This document shows, piece after piece, positions 1-6,733 of a stretch of DNA of 17,280 nucleotides. This DNA comes from an uncultured Lachnospiraceae bacterium (GTDB taxonomy: Bacteria; Bacillota; Clostridia; Lachnospirales; Lachnospiraceae): positions 1 through 17,280 of the forward strand of contig CAJTRL010000073.1 in assembly GCA_910578715.1 (NCBI GenBank), read 5' to 3'. The position numbers and the translations under genes are program-made. The first letter of the stretch is position 1, and each line of letters opens with the position of its first letter. The notes below the pieces were generated by a model. It was not told the origin of the DNA. It worked only from the letters and a program-made list of their open reading frames with translations, and did no database searches.

Positions 1-410
1 TAACATAAAATACCGTATACAGCCAACATTCCCCAAAAGTATATTGTCGGAAGCCATTTCCATACTCTATTATTTTTCCCGATATCTAATTTAGTTCTTA
101 AATTAAAAAATGTGAGGGAAAACGAAAATTTCAAATTTCTACTCAGACACTTTATCAGCCAATAGCCCGCAGCAATTACCAATGTCTCCTGAATCGTCCG
201 GGATATACAAATATTAATAAAAGAGTCTATAATTTCACTGTTGGTTCCGTTTAACGGAGTATGCATTTGAAACATAATTGTAGAAAAATCCACATTATCC
301 CATGCAGACATTGCCCAGGCAGCTGAGTTCACCAGCAATAACACAATAAATGTCAAAATTGCCATTATTACAGAATCTGCCCACACCAGCTTCTTTTTTG
401 TTTGCTTCAT
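1..410 (-). CDS. LTA synthase-like membrane protein (sulfatase/phosphoglycerol transferase family), N-terminal part only
   Basis: Partial gene; reading leftward it starts with ATG at 408-410 and leaves the window at base 1 after about 136 codons. The visible part begins MKQTKKKLVWADSVIM, has hydrophobic segments near residues 12-33, 72-88 and 120-136, and carries the stretch TPLNGTNSEIIDSF just after the first helix. That pattern of membrane helices plus a TPL-G-T loop resembles the N-terminus of LtaS/MdoB-like polyglycerolphosphate synthases of Clostridia; the catalytic sulfatase-like domain would lie outside the window. It follows the small membrane gene with a one-base gap, so it is the third gene of an operon with the GDPD. 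The ribosome binding site is weak (GACGGGG), which suggests translational coupling. The family call rests on a short, non-catalytic segment. Confidence 0.6.
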   Translation of the reverse strand, partial: MKQTKKKLVWADSVIMAILTFIVLLLVNSAAWAMSAWDNVDFSTIMFQMHTPLNGTNSEIIDSFINICISRTIQETLVIAAGYWLIKCLSRNLKFSFSLTFFNLRTKLDIGKNNRVWKWLPTIYFWGMLAVYGILC

Positions 411-411
411 C

Positions 412-756
412 TCAACTCTGCCCCGTCTTATTCTGAAAATCATTTGAGTCTTCTACCGAAAAAGAAACATTAATATATTTCCGTACAATTTCCTCAATAT
501 AAGGTGTCAGCCACGCAATACTCATAGAAATCACTAAATATTTTGTAAAAAAGGGAAAGCTTTGAAACGCGGTCATATCCACCTGGCCAATCCCTAATAC
601 ATATACAACAATACACTGAGATATTAGCACGTTGGCCATTACCAGAATTGCGTATTCCATAATACTTTCCGGAATACTCCACTTTAAATTTCTGTTTCTT
701 TTATGACGAATCATCATAGAAATACTTGCAGGTAAAAATAAGGCAATAAAACTCAT
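412..756 (-). CDS. Small membrane protein of the GDPD / LTA-synthase operon, unknown function
   Basis: A 114-residue protein with hydrophobic segments at about residues 1-16, 32-56 and 66-86, a basic loop RHKRNRNLK between the first two, and a polar C-terminal tail. I do not recognise a named domain. The start ATG (754-756) overlaps the stop of the upstream GDPD gene as ATGA, and a good ribosome binding site (AAAGGAGG) lies inside the end of that gene; the stop is one base before the next start. It is therefore translationally coupled on both sides, and its role is probably linked to the two neighbours, for example as an accessory membrane subunit in glycerophosphate polymer metabolism. That role is inference from position only. 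Confidence 0.8.
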   Translation of the reverse strand: MSFIALFLPASISMMIRHKRNRNLKWSIPESIMEYAILVMANVLISQCIVVYVLGIGQVDMTAFQSFPFFTKYLVISMSIAWLTPYIEEIVRKYINVSFSVEDSNDFQNKTGQS

Positions 757-1892
757 TTTCTTTCCTCCTTTAATTCTTCCGGGCTGATATCATCTGTATA
801 AATTCCTCTGACCCCTTTATCCAAAAATTCTTTTGCCACTTCAGCATCGTCCACAGTATGCACATATATATCCCTGTCATATCGTTTTGCCACTTCAAGA
901 TTTTCTTCTATTGCATAGTCAAAGTGCATTGTAATTACATCAACATTATGTTTTACGCTCCATCTGCATATTTCTGTAAACTGTTCTATCGAACCGTCCC
1001 AATACTGATATAATGTGAAAATAAAGGATTTGAAAGGATATACTTCTTTTACAGCATCATGCATTTCCGGATTATAAATTTGTATTATCAGCCTGTCTAG
1101 TACATCTTCTGCATCACATTCCTTCGCTGTCTGAACCATAATCGCAAACTGCTCTTTTACATCCTCCGTATCTGTATACTTGGAATCTGTTACTATCCAA
1201 ATATCAGGATACTCTTTCATAAGTAAGCATAAATCCTGAAATGACAAGGGGGTATACATACCACATATCGGAATTGATAAAAACTGGTCCTGGGTTGGAA
1301 TATTATCCGAAGAGATTCCCTCCTGTATTGCCTGCTCCCAATCATGCCGCAAGACTACCTTTTTATCGCCCGTCACTGTTAAATCCACTTCAAATGTCCG
1401 ATATCCTTTTTCGTAATTTACCAAAAATGCTTCTAAACATCCTGTATAAGTATACTCGTCAACTCTCCCAAATGAATGCCCTACCAAAATGCTCCCTTCC
1501 CATAAATTGCTTCTGCCGCAGCTTATCATACCCTGATATATCATGGATGTAACTCCAAGAAAAGCAGCAGATATGCACCCCAATATTACCCAATGACTTT
1601 TCCAGACAAAACCACGACGTTTTCCGATTCTTATATGCCACACAAAGGAAAAACCATCTTTATTATTTGCCAAATAAAAAAAATAACATATCAAAAAAAT
1701 AATGAATGCAAATAAAAATTTATTCAAATACTCTTTATTATCTGAAAATCCGGACTGTAAATCATACCACAATAAATTCCAGGGTTCGGATAGTTTCCTG
1801 TTCAACCACAGAATAATGATTTCGCATATGGTAACCAGAAATAAAACCCTGCTGCAGACAATTGCTGATTTCTTTATTATTTCATTTTTCAT
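753..1892 (-). CDS. Membrane-anchored glycerophosphodiester phosphodiesterase (GDPD family)
   Basis: A 379-residue protein. Three hydrophobic segments (about 10-30, 58-75, 100-122) anchor it, and the rest is a GDPD TIM-barrel domain probably outside the cell. Catalytic-type residues are visible: H139 (GHS), E168 and D170 (FEVDL), H183 (LRHDW), then VTDSK (234-238), VHTVDD (344-349) and the closing GVRGIYTDD (360-368). The family hydrolyses glycerophosphodiesters to glycerol-3-phosphate and an alcohol. Oddities: the usual His-Arg start of the domain is His-Ser, and the usual E-x-K strand is D-S-K. The start ATG is preceded by GGTGAGGA. It heads an operon with a small membrane protein (ATGA overlap) and an LTA-synthase-like gene, so a teichoic-acid-type polymer or its lipid anchor is a plausible substrate (inference). 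Confidence 0.88.
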   Translation of the reverse strand: MKNEIIKKSAIVCSRVLFLVTICEIIILWLNRKLSEPWNLLWYDLQSGFSDNKEYLNKFLFAFIIFLICYFFYLANNKDGFSFVWHIRIGKRRGFVWKSHWVILGCISAAFLGVTSMIYQGMISCGRSNLWEGSILVGHSFGRVDEYTYTGCLEAFLVNYEKGYRTFEVDLTVTGDKKVVLRHDWEQAIQEGISSDNIPTQDQFLSIPICGMYTPLSFQDLCLLMKEYPDIWIVTDSKYTDTEDVKEQFAIMVQTAKECDAEDVLDRLIIQIYNPEMHDAVKEVYPFKSFIFTLYQYWDGSIEQFTEICRWSVKHNVDVITMHFDYAIEENLEVAKRYDRDIYVHTVDDAEVAKEFLDKGVRGIYTDDISPEELKEERK

Positions 1893-1947
1893 AAACTATC
1901 CTCACCTGCTAATATAAGGGTTTCACCAAAAGCCCTCGTCCCAATTT

Positions 1948-1977
1948 TTTATATCATAGAATGATAACGTTCTGCAA
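1948..1977 (-). promoter_or_regulatory. Candidate promoter of the GDPD operon with a spacer palindrome
   Basis: On the minus strand TTGCAG (1972-1977) is followed after 18 bases by TATAAA (1948-1953), about 55 bases before the GDPD start. The spacer holds the perfect palindrome TATCAT-AGA-ATGATA (1952-1966), which could bind a regulator. The match to consensus is moderate. Confidence 0.3.
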
Positions 1978-2087
1978 ACTTTACTTTGATATTGCAGGCA
2001 CAAATGTATTTTCCCGCTTAAACATTATACTTTCGTCAACCATATATAAAGAAAAACAAAATATCTTCAAAAAATAAAACCGTCTCA

Positions 2088-2116
2088 TTGCATAGGTTTA
2101 TAAATAATATTAAAAT
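2088..2116 (+). promoter_or_regulatory. Candidate promoter of the alkyltransferase-like gene
   Basis: TTGCAT (2088-2093), 17 bases, TAAAAT (2111-2116). It would give a leader of about 110 bases before the ATG at 2234. It is the best-spaced -35/-10 pair in the region, but the region is AT-rich so chance matches are likely. Confidence 0.35.
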
Positions 2117-2233
2117 GGCCTTATTAATACATGGGCCGACATCTTTACTTTGGAACGCCCTTCAATTTTCAGACGCTTCACAGAATCAAAGACTGCTCCC
2201 AACTCAAACACATTATATACCAGGAGGAAAACT

Positions 2234-2725
2234 ATGGCAAACGAAAATAAGAAAGATTTCAACGCAATGCTTCACGACAGCAAAGACATGCCCAAATTCC
2301 AAACGATTACCGACCCGAAGAGCATTGAAAAATATGGCGGAACGCGAATGTATTTTGCCCCGCCAATCGACTATGATGCGGTTATGAAGCGCATTCCTTT
2401 CGGGAAAGTGATTACCATCTCAAAAATCCGCGATTACTTTGCCGCATTAAACGACGCGGACTTCACGGAGCCGATTACCGCCGGCGTTTTCGTCTCAATT
2501 GCAGCATGGGCAAGTCATCAGCGCTCCAAAGACGAAACGCCTTACTGGAGGACCTTGAAAGCGAACGGGGAATTAAATGCGAAATATCCGGGCGGCGTAA
2601 AGTCCCAGAAAGAAAAACTGGAGGCCGAAGGACATACGATTGTCCAAAAAGGCAGAACAAATATCAGATACTATGTAAAAGACTATGAAAAATCGCTTTT
2701 CGAACTGACCATTCAAAAAGAATAA
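2234..2725 (+). CDS. Alkyltransferase-like (MGMT DNA-binding fold) protein lacking the acceptor cysteine
   Basis: A 163-residue protein starting MANENKKDF; AGGAGG at 2222-2227 fixes this start rather than an upstream in-frame ATG at 2150. The C-terminal half matches the DNA-binding domain of O6-alkylguanine-DNA alkyltransferases: IPFGKVITISKIRDYFA (helix-turn-helix entry), a central helix, then PYWRTLKANGEL where the enzymes have PCHRV, and a closing QKEKLEAEG. Aligned on the shared Arg and Gly, the Cys position is Tyr and the His position is Trp, so direct alkyl transfer is not expected. Known ATL proteins without the cysteine bind alkylated bases and flag them for excision repair; that role here is inference. 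Its last 13 bases overlap the tail of the convergent cvpA-like gene. Confidence 0.75.
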   Translation: MANENKKDFNAMLHDSKDMPKFQTITDPKSIEKYGGTRMYFAPPIDYDAVMKRIPFGKVITISKIRDYFAALNDADFTEPITAGVFVSIAAWASHQRSKDETPYWRTLKANGELNAKYPGGVKSQKEKLEAEGHTIVQKGRTNIRYYVKDYEKSLFELTIQKE

Positions 2726-3123
2726 ATGCCAAAATAGTCCATGAAGCGATACAGAAAATACGCACAGATAACTGCTTCGCCCAGTCCCATCACGGCGCCA
2801 AGCAGTTTATCCAGTCCGTGTATCACGGAGATATTGCCAATCGCAGTAATCGGTTTAAAAATAAGACCACATAATTTGTATATGATGCCAAAACCAATAA
2901 GTCCTACGATACAAACGGTCAGCACGCTGAATGTTTTTGCCACAATGCTGCTGATTGTCATAAAAAGAAGTGTGATACATATCAATGCGGCCGCAATAGA
3001 AAAAATATTTGCAATTTCTTTTATCATTCCATTGCGGAAACCCTTCCGGATTCTCCATACCGCCATCAGAAAAATTATTACGATAAAAACAATTTTAAAA
3101 TCCATTTTCAAGCCTGCGTTCAT
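2713..3123 (-). CDS. CvpA family membrane protein
   Basis: A 136-residue protein with an N-terminal hydrophobic helix followed by WRIRKGFRNGMIKEI, the basic loop typical of CvpA (colicin V production) family proteins, and then further helices; the Gly-rich last segment (GLDKLLGAVMGLGEAV) also fits. The family is of unclear biochemical function and is linked to envelope and secretion phenotypes. The start at 3123 has GAGAAAGG upstream; a second Met at residue 7 is possible but lacks a site. It lies 16 bases after the DUF5711 gene, so it is the third gene of the LysM / DUF5711 / CvpA cluster. The stop lies inside the 3' end of the convergent alkyltransferase-like gene. Confidence 0.8.
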   Translation of the reverse strand: MNAGLKMDFKIVFIVIIFLMAVWRIRKGFRNGMIKEIANIFSIAAALICITLLFMTISSIVAKTFSVLTVCIVGLIGFGIIYKLCGLIFKPITAIGNISVIHGLDKLLGAVMGLGEAVICAYFLYRFMDYFGIYSF

Positions 3124-3139
3124 CGCCTTTCTCAGTCCG

Positions 3140-4342
3140 TTATTTTAATTCAATCGTATCGATGGAATCAGCCGTAACAAGTATATACCGGTACGCCGTC
3201 TGTGTCGGTATCAGCGCGTAGACCGCCTTTTCAAAATAACCGGAATATTTCTCCAGGCCATCCATATTATAGACCTGGCATTCCGACTCATTATAAATGA
3301 TAATCTGGTCTTCTGCAAATACAATATCTGTAAACTCCATATCAAAACCGATGGACAGGCTCAGCTCTCCCGTTTTCTGATACACATCAAGACGATACCT
3401 GCTATTGCCGTCCATACTGTTGAATACCAGTCCTACATTGTCTTTTCCATAATAAATCTTCTGTATATCTTCATTGAGCAGACGCTCCGATATGCTGATT
3501 GGCTTCTGTTCTCCTTCAAAAAACATAATCCGGTCATCGGAAACTGCAAAAAGCGTTTTCTCATCGAGGAAGCGGGTATATCCGACCACGACATCCAGAT
3601 AATCATAACCGCTGACATAATTATCGGTCTGATTCTGTCCGACTTCTCCAAAATTATAGAATGCGACGCTCGATTTTAATTCTCCGCTGTCCACGAACAG
3701 GTATGACACACATAACAGCTTTCCGTTAGGCGAAAGCGATATGCTGAACGGATATCCACTGTCTTTCATAGTCGTTCTGATTCGTACCAGTTCTTTCCCG
3801 TTTTTGTCATACAGATAAATATATGTGAGCCCGGAATCATCTAAAATAACCGCAACGACGCCATTGGCCGCGACACAGAAATTTCTAATCGGCCTGTTTG
3901 TCGTAATCTCTCCAAGTGAACCCGCCGTATTCATGATATAAATGCTTCTTCCGTTATAATCGCCAATCGCCGCCACATCCCGGCAAATATCCACCATGGG
4001 ATTCTGCATCTCGAACGTTTCATTCCAGACTGCATTTCCTTTTCCATCCATGCAGCTCGCGCCGTCTTTACTGTAAGTCAGTATGTACTCCGAAAAAGCC
4101 GCCAGATTTCCGTTTTGCGGTTTCCCCGTTTCTATGGATGAAACGGTCACGCATTGCGTATAAATTTTGTTATTCCACTGAATCAGCATCACTGCGACAG
4201 CCGCTGCTACCAGCGCAAAAAGCAGAACGCTGCGGTAAAAAATCATAAACTTATGGCTTTTTATCTTTTCCAGATAACTGATGCGGTTCCCTTTTTCTTT
4301 CTTTTCCTTTTTATTTTTAAAATAATCCCTGACATTTATCAT
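3140..4342 (-). CDS. DUF5711 family protein, membrane-anchored with a beta-propeller-like outer domain
   Basis: A 400-residue protein starting MINVRDYFKNKK. A strong GGGAGGT site lies six bases upstream of this ATG, so I prefer it to the in-frame ATG 11 codons upstream. After a Lys-rich cytoplasmic head (1-32) comes one membrane helix (about 33-55), then a long domain of short beta strands with repeated phrases such as VAAIGDYNGRSIYIMN, SISLSPNGKLLCVSY and TRFLDEKTLFAVSDD, spaced like blades of a propeller. This architecture matches the DUF5711 family of Clostridia, function unknown. The domain has no visible catalytic motif and may bind wall or protein partners. It sits between a LysM protein and a CvpA-like protein, suggesting an envelope role. 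Confidence 0.75.
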   Translation of the reverse strand: MINVRDYFKNKKEKKEKGNRISYLEKIKSHKFMIFYRSVLLFALVAAAVAVMLIQWNNKIYTQCVTVSSIETGKPQNGNLAAFSEYILTYSKDGASCMDGKGNAVWNETFEMQNPMVDICRDVAAIGDYNGRSIYIMNTAGSLGEITTNRPIRNFCVAANGVVAVILDDSGLTYIYLYDKNGKELVRIRTTMKDSGYPFSISLSPNGKLLCVSYLFVDSGELKSSVAFYNFGEVGQNQTDNYVSGYDYLDVVVGYTRFLDEKTLFAVSDDRIMFFEGEQKPISISERLLNEDIQKIYYGKDNVGLVFNSMDGNSRYRLDVYQKTGELSLSIGFDMEFTDIVFAEDQIIIYNESECQVYNMDGLEKYSGYFEKAVYALIPTQTAYRYILVTADSIDTIELK

Positions 4343-4450
4343 CCGTACCTCCCATCTGTCCGCCTCAGCAGACACTCAAATCAAAAGTTGAAAACTTTTC
4401 GTTTTCAGCCTTTAATCCTCTGGTACTATTTTTTACTGCTATGAAAATTT

Positions 4451-4459
4451 ATTATACCA
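4451..4459 (-). promoter_or_regulatory. Candidate extended -10 promoter before the DUF5711 gene
   Basis: Minus strand TGG followed by TATAAT (TGnTATAAT) just after the stop of the LysM gene, about 110 bases before the DUF5711 start. There is no good -35. The 126-base gap also contains a perfect AAAAGTT-GAA-AACTTTT hairpin (4383-4399) without a U-tract, so it is not an obvious terminator. The DUF5711 and CvpA genes may have their own start of transcription. Confidence 0.3.
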
Positions 4460-4468
4460 TATATTTTT

Positions 4469-5959
4469 CTATGGCAGTAATATTTTTTGTCCATACTTAA
4501 TATTATCCGGGTCTTTGATTTTGTTCAACTCACAGATTTCTTCCACTTTTCCCGTATCTCCGTATATTTTTATGCTGATTTTATAAAGTGTATCTCCCTT
4601 TTCTATCTTATAGTATTCAGCAAAATTTCTGGCAAAAGCCTGCTCGCTCTGGGCGATTTCCTCTGTCTGGGCATCCGCCTGTTCTGCTGTATCTGCCTTT
4701 TCCCCTGTATTCTCCTGTTCTTCCGCAGTTTCTTTCCCGCTATCGTCGTCTTTCGAGCTGTTTCCTTTTTGTGCACCGTTTCCATTATCTTCCGCGCCGT
4801 TCTCTTTTTCTCCGTTTCCGTTATCTTCCGCACCGTTCTCTTTTTGTCCGTTTCCGCTATCTTCCGCGTCGTTTTCTTTCTGCGTCCCGTTTTCATCATC
4901 CTGTCCGTTCCCGGCGTCTTCCGTTCCCGTCTGTCCGTCATTGTCTTCCTGTTTTGCCATCTGGTTTTCCTTCTCGAAATTAAGGTCCAAATCCTCCAGC
5001 CGCAGCACGGTTCCTTCCGTTTCGGCAGCCGCAGTATCTTCCTGAAGCGGCGCTAAGTCCTCGATTTTCCCGCTCTGCGTCAGTGCGTCTTCTGTTTTAC
5101 CCGCTGCCTGACCGGGAATTTCTTTATCGGCCGCCTCTTCATTTTCCATCGCAAAGAAAACCTCCACCGCCGCCTGATTCAGTTCCTCCAGCTTTGTGTA
5201 GCTGTTGGTCGAATTGATGACAATCGCTATCAATACGATAAAAATGGCGGCAAGCTGCATTGCCATCAGTCCGCCTTTGAAATTGCCCGACGCGCTTTCC
5301 GTCTTGTTCCTTCCGCCCCGAACGGCTCCCCGGCGCACCTCCGTTTTGCCGCTCTTTGTTCCACTGTCGTTTCGCAGCCTGTTATCGCTTCGCAGTCCGT
5401 TCCCATCCTGCGCTTTTCCCATACTCCGGAACCTGTCGGCATTCTGATGTCCGGCGATATTCTGTGGTCTGACGATGTTCTGCGGCCTTATGATATTCTG
5501 CGGCCTTACGATACCCTGTGTTCCCGGCTGCTTCTTTCCCGCCCTCGCATCCGTTCTGTTCTGCGCTCTTTCCAGGGCCTCCGCAGCTTTCCGCTGTTCG
5601 ACCATATAGTTCTGCATCGCTTCATTGCTCTGATAAAAAATATAATATCCGGCCAGCTCATAGGTTTCTCTTTTGTTTTCCAAAAGAAACACCGGCATGT
5701 CCGCAGTAAGACGGCATACGATTTCATCCAGAGGCTCATACTGTGCGAAACAGGCAAGCTCTCTCTCCCGTCCGGCCCCATATATGTAATATTTTTTATT
5801 CTTCTGTTCCCTTTTCCCATAGAAATAAATCTTTCCGCTTTCTCCGGCTCCGTAATTTTTCAGATAGGACATAACATAGTCTTCCACATATAACTGATAT
5901 TTTTCCTCTTTTTCCCCCTGGTGAATTACAATGTCTGATGCTGCCATTTTGATTTTCAC
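4469..5959 (-). CDS. LysM domain membrane protein with acidic repeat linker
   Basis: A 496-residue protein. Order: an N-terminal alpha/beta domain of about 120 residues that I cannot name, an Ala/Arg-rich charged stretch with a hexapeptide repeat (150-173), one membrane helix (about 231-250), a long acidic Asn/Gly/Glu linker with three 12-residue repeats (361-396), and a C-terminal LysM (449-496, YKIEKGDTLYKIS ... NIKYGQKILLP). The N-terminal half is thus likely cytoplasmic and the LysM outside, binding peptidoglycan. Start is uncertain: GTG at 5957-5959 has GGAAAGG only one base away; ATG at 5945-5947 has it 13 bases away. Neither is ideal and the true start may be the ATG. It heads the cluster with DUF5711 and CvpA. 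Confidence 0.82.
   Translation of the reverse strand: MKIKMAASDIVIHQGEKEEKYQLYVEDYVMSYLKNYGAGESGKIYFYGKREQKNKKYYIYGAGRERELACFAQYEPLDEIVCRLTADMPVFLLENKRETYELAGYYIFYQSNEAMQNYMVEQRKAAEALERAQNRTDARAGKKQPGTQGIVRPQNIIRPQNIVRPQNIAGHQNADRFRSMGKAQDGNGLRSDNRLRNDSGTKSGKTEVRRGAVRGGRNKTESASGNFKGGLMAMQLAAIFIVLIAIVINSTNSYTKLEELNQAAVEVFFAMENEEAADKEIPGQAAGKTEDALTQSGKIEDLAPLQEDTAAAETEGTVLRLEDLDLNFEKENQMAKQEDNDGQTGTEDAGNGQDDENGTQKENDAEDSGNGQKENGAEDNGNGEKENGAEDNGNGAQKGNSSKDDDSGKETAEEQENTGEKADTAEQADAQTEEIAQSEQAFARNFAEYYKIEKGDTLYKISIKIYGDTGKVEEICELNKIKDPDNIKYGQKILLP
4772..4879 (-). repeat. Three tandem 36-bp repeats in the LysM protein linker
   Basis: They encode KENDAEDSGNGQ, KENGAEDNGNGE and KENGAEDNGNGA. The units differ by a few bases. 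Such in-frame acidic repeats are prone to copy-number change and probably set the length of the flexible wall-spanning linker. Confidence 0.8.
5441..5512 (-). repeat. Four tandem 18-bp repeats (IVRPQN type) in the LysM protein
   Basis: They encode IVRPQN, IIRPQN, IVRPQN and a diverged IAGHQN, on the predicted cytoplasmic side of the membrane helix. The first three units are nearly identical at DNA level, indicating recent duplication. Confidence 0.75.
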
Positions 5960-6000
5960 GCCTTTCCATGCGCCCGCTGCCGACGGGCATACTTTTTCTC

Positions 6001-6009
6001 AATATAGCA
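6001..6009 (-). promoter_or_regulatory. Candidate extended -10 promoter of the LysM gene
   Basis: Minus strand TGC followed by TATATT (6001-6006), with a poor -35 (TAAATT 17 bases upstream). Transcription would start near 5994, giving a leader of about 35-47 bases that includes a GCCCG/CGGGC hairpin (5972-5988) just before the start codon region. Confidence 0.35.
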
Positions 6010-6010
6010 C

Positions 6011-6045
6011 AAAAAAGATGCGAAATTTATCAAATTGCGCGCATC
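6011..6045 (-). terminator. Terminator-like hairpin with T6 tract, upstream of the LysM gene
   Basis: On the minus strand GATGCG (6040-6045) pairs with CGCATC (6017-6022), with an inner AATTT/AAATT stem and a GAT loop, followed directly by TTTTTT (6011-6016). No minus-strand gene lies upstream, so it would stop antisense transcription coming through the tetR promoter region, or act as an attenuator if the LysM promoter lies further upstream. Confidence 0.4.
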
Positions 6046-6059
6046 AGGTAAAAAGGTTA

Positions 6060-6088
6060 TTGACAACTTTCTCCCTCCGTGCTATCTT
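6060..6088 (+). promoter_or_regulatory. Promoter of the TetR / ABC cassette
   Basis: Perfect -35 TTGACA (6060-6065), 17 bases, -10 TATCTT (6083-6088). Transcription would start near 6095, the first base of the tandem operator below, 42 bases before the TetR start codon. Confidence 0.65.
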
Positions 6089-6092
6089 TTAT

Positions 6093-6124
6093 CTAAATCA
6101 ATTGTTTTAAATCATATGTTTTAG
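6093..6124 (+). promoter_or_regulatory. Tandem palindromic operator, probably for the adjacent TetR protein
   Basis: Two adjacent 14-bp units, AAATCAATTGTTTT (6095-6108) and AAATCATATGTTTT (6109-6122), differ only by AT versus TA in the centre. Each is a near-palindrome and together they make a 32-bp imperfect palindrome starting CTAAA and ending TTTAG. The site covers the predicted start of transcription and ends just before the ribosome binding site (AAGGAG, 6126-6131), an arrangement suited to self-repression by a TetR dimer pair. Confidence 0.55.
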
Positions 6125-6136
6125 CAAGGAGAAACT

Positions 6137-6733
6137 ATGCCGCCAAAAGCAAAATTTACACGGGAAGAAATACTGGCAAAAGCGATGCAGATTGTACGGT
6201 CCGAAGGCATGGACAGACTGACCTCGCGGGAACTGGGAATGCAGCTTGGAAGTTCCGCGCGGCCGATTTTCACGGTATTTGAAAATATGGAAGAAGTCCA
6301 CCAGGAGGTCATTCGTTCCGCCAAAGAACGATATCGTCAGTATGTTGAACGCGGGCTGAAAGAAAAGCTGGCATTCGGAGGCGTCGGGCTCGCCTACATT
6401 ACATTTGCGATGGAAGAGCCGAAGCTGTTTCAGCTACTGTTCATGAGCGCGCCTGACGGGGAAGGCCCTTCTTCCAATATATCGCAGATTCTGCCGTTAA
6501 TCGATGAAAGCTATGAACGGATTCTGCGCACCGTACAGGAACCGTACGGACTGGACAGAGCGACCGCCGACAGGCTTTATCAGCATTTATGGACTTATTC
6601 GCACGGCATAGCGGTTATGTCGGTCACCCATTTATGCAACTATTCCAAAGAACAGATTTCGGAAATGATGAAAGAAGTTTTCCAGAGTCTTCTTTTTCTG
6701 TTCAAAAAAGTAGAAAGGAAGGAACAGTCATGA
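6137..6733 (+). CDS. TetR/AcrR family transcriptional regulator
   Basis: A 198-residue protein with an N-terminal TetR helix-turn-helix: FTREEILAKAMQIVRSEG (helix 1), LTSRELGMQLG (helix 2), SSARPIFTVFENMEEV (recognition helix region, in place of the usual tLYxHFxxKexL). The rest is an alpha-helical ligand and dimer domain with LFQLLFMSAP and a C-terminal helical bundle. AAGGAG lies upstream of the ATG. It is the first gene of a cassette with an ABC ATPase (ATGA overlap) and an FtsX-type permease, so it likely represses this operon until a ligand such as a toxic peptide or drug binds; the tandem operator between promoter and gene supports self-control. The ligand cannot be read from sequence. 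Confidence 0.88.
   Translation: MPPKAKFTREEILAKAMQIVRSEGMDRLTSRELGMQLGSSARPIFTVFENMEEVHQEVIRSAKERYRQYVERGLKEKLAFGGVGLAYITFAMEEPKLFQLLFMSAPDGEGPSSNISQILPLIDESYERILRTVQEPYGLDRATADRLYQHLWTYSHGIAVMSVTHLCNYSKEQISEMMKEVFQSLLFLFKKVERKEQS

Larger units (their letters stand above)
1893..2233. other. 341-base gene-free region between divergent genes
   Basis: AT-rich stretch between the leftward GDPD operon and the rightward alkyltransferase-like gene. Short open frames here lack ribosome binding sites and protein-like composition. It holds the GDPD promoter candidate (1948-1977), the promoter candidate for the rightward gene (2088-2116) and a CTGCA/TGCAG inverted repeat near 1972-1997. I see no tRNA, terminator with a clear U-tract, or recognisable riboswitch. 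Confidence 0.5.

Noticed and set aside
2150..2233. Longer N-terminus of the alkyltransferase-like protein
   Set aside because: No ribosome binding site before 2150, while a perfect AGGAGG stands before the ATG at 2234.
4436..4478. Imperfect ACTGC/GCAGT stem-loop spanning the LysM stop as a terminator
   Set aside because: On the coding (minus) strand it is followed by A residues, not T, and the long loop is AT-rich and mismatched.
4772..4879. CRISPR-like regular repeats
   Set aside because: The units are contiguous and in frame with no spacers; they encode a protein linker.
4487..5056. 189-codon plus-strand open frame opposite the LysM gene
   Set aside because: It is the antisense shadow of the acidic repeat region; its Phe/Leu/Arg-rich translation reflects that, and it has no ribosome binding site.
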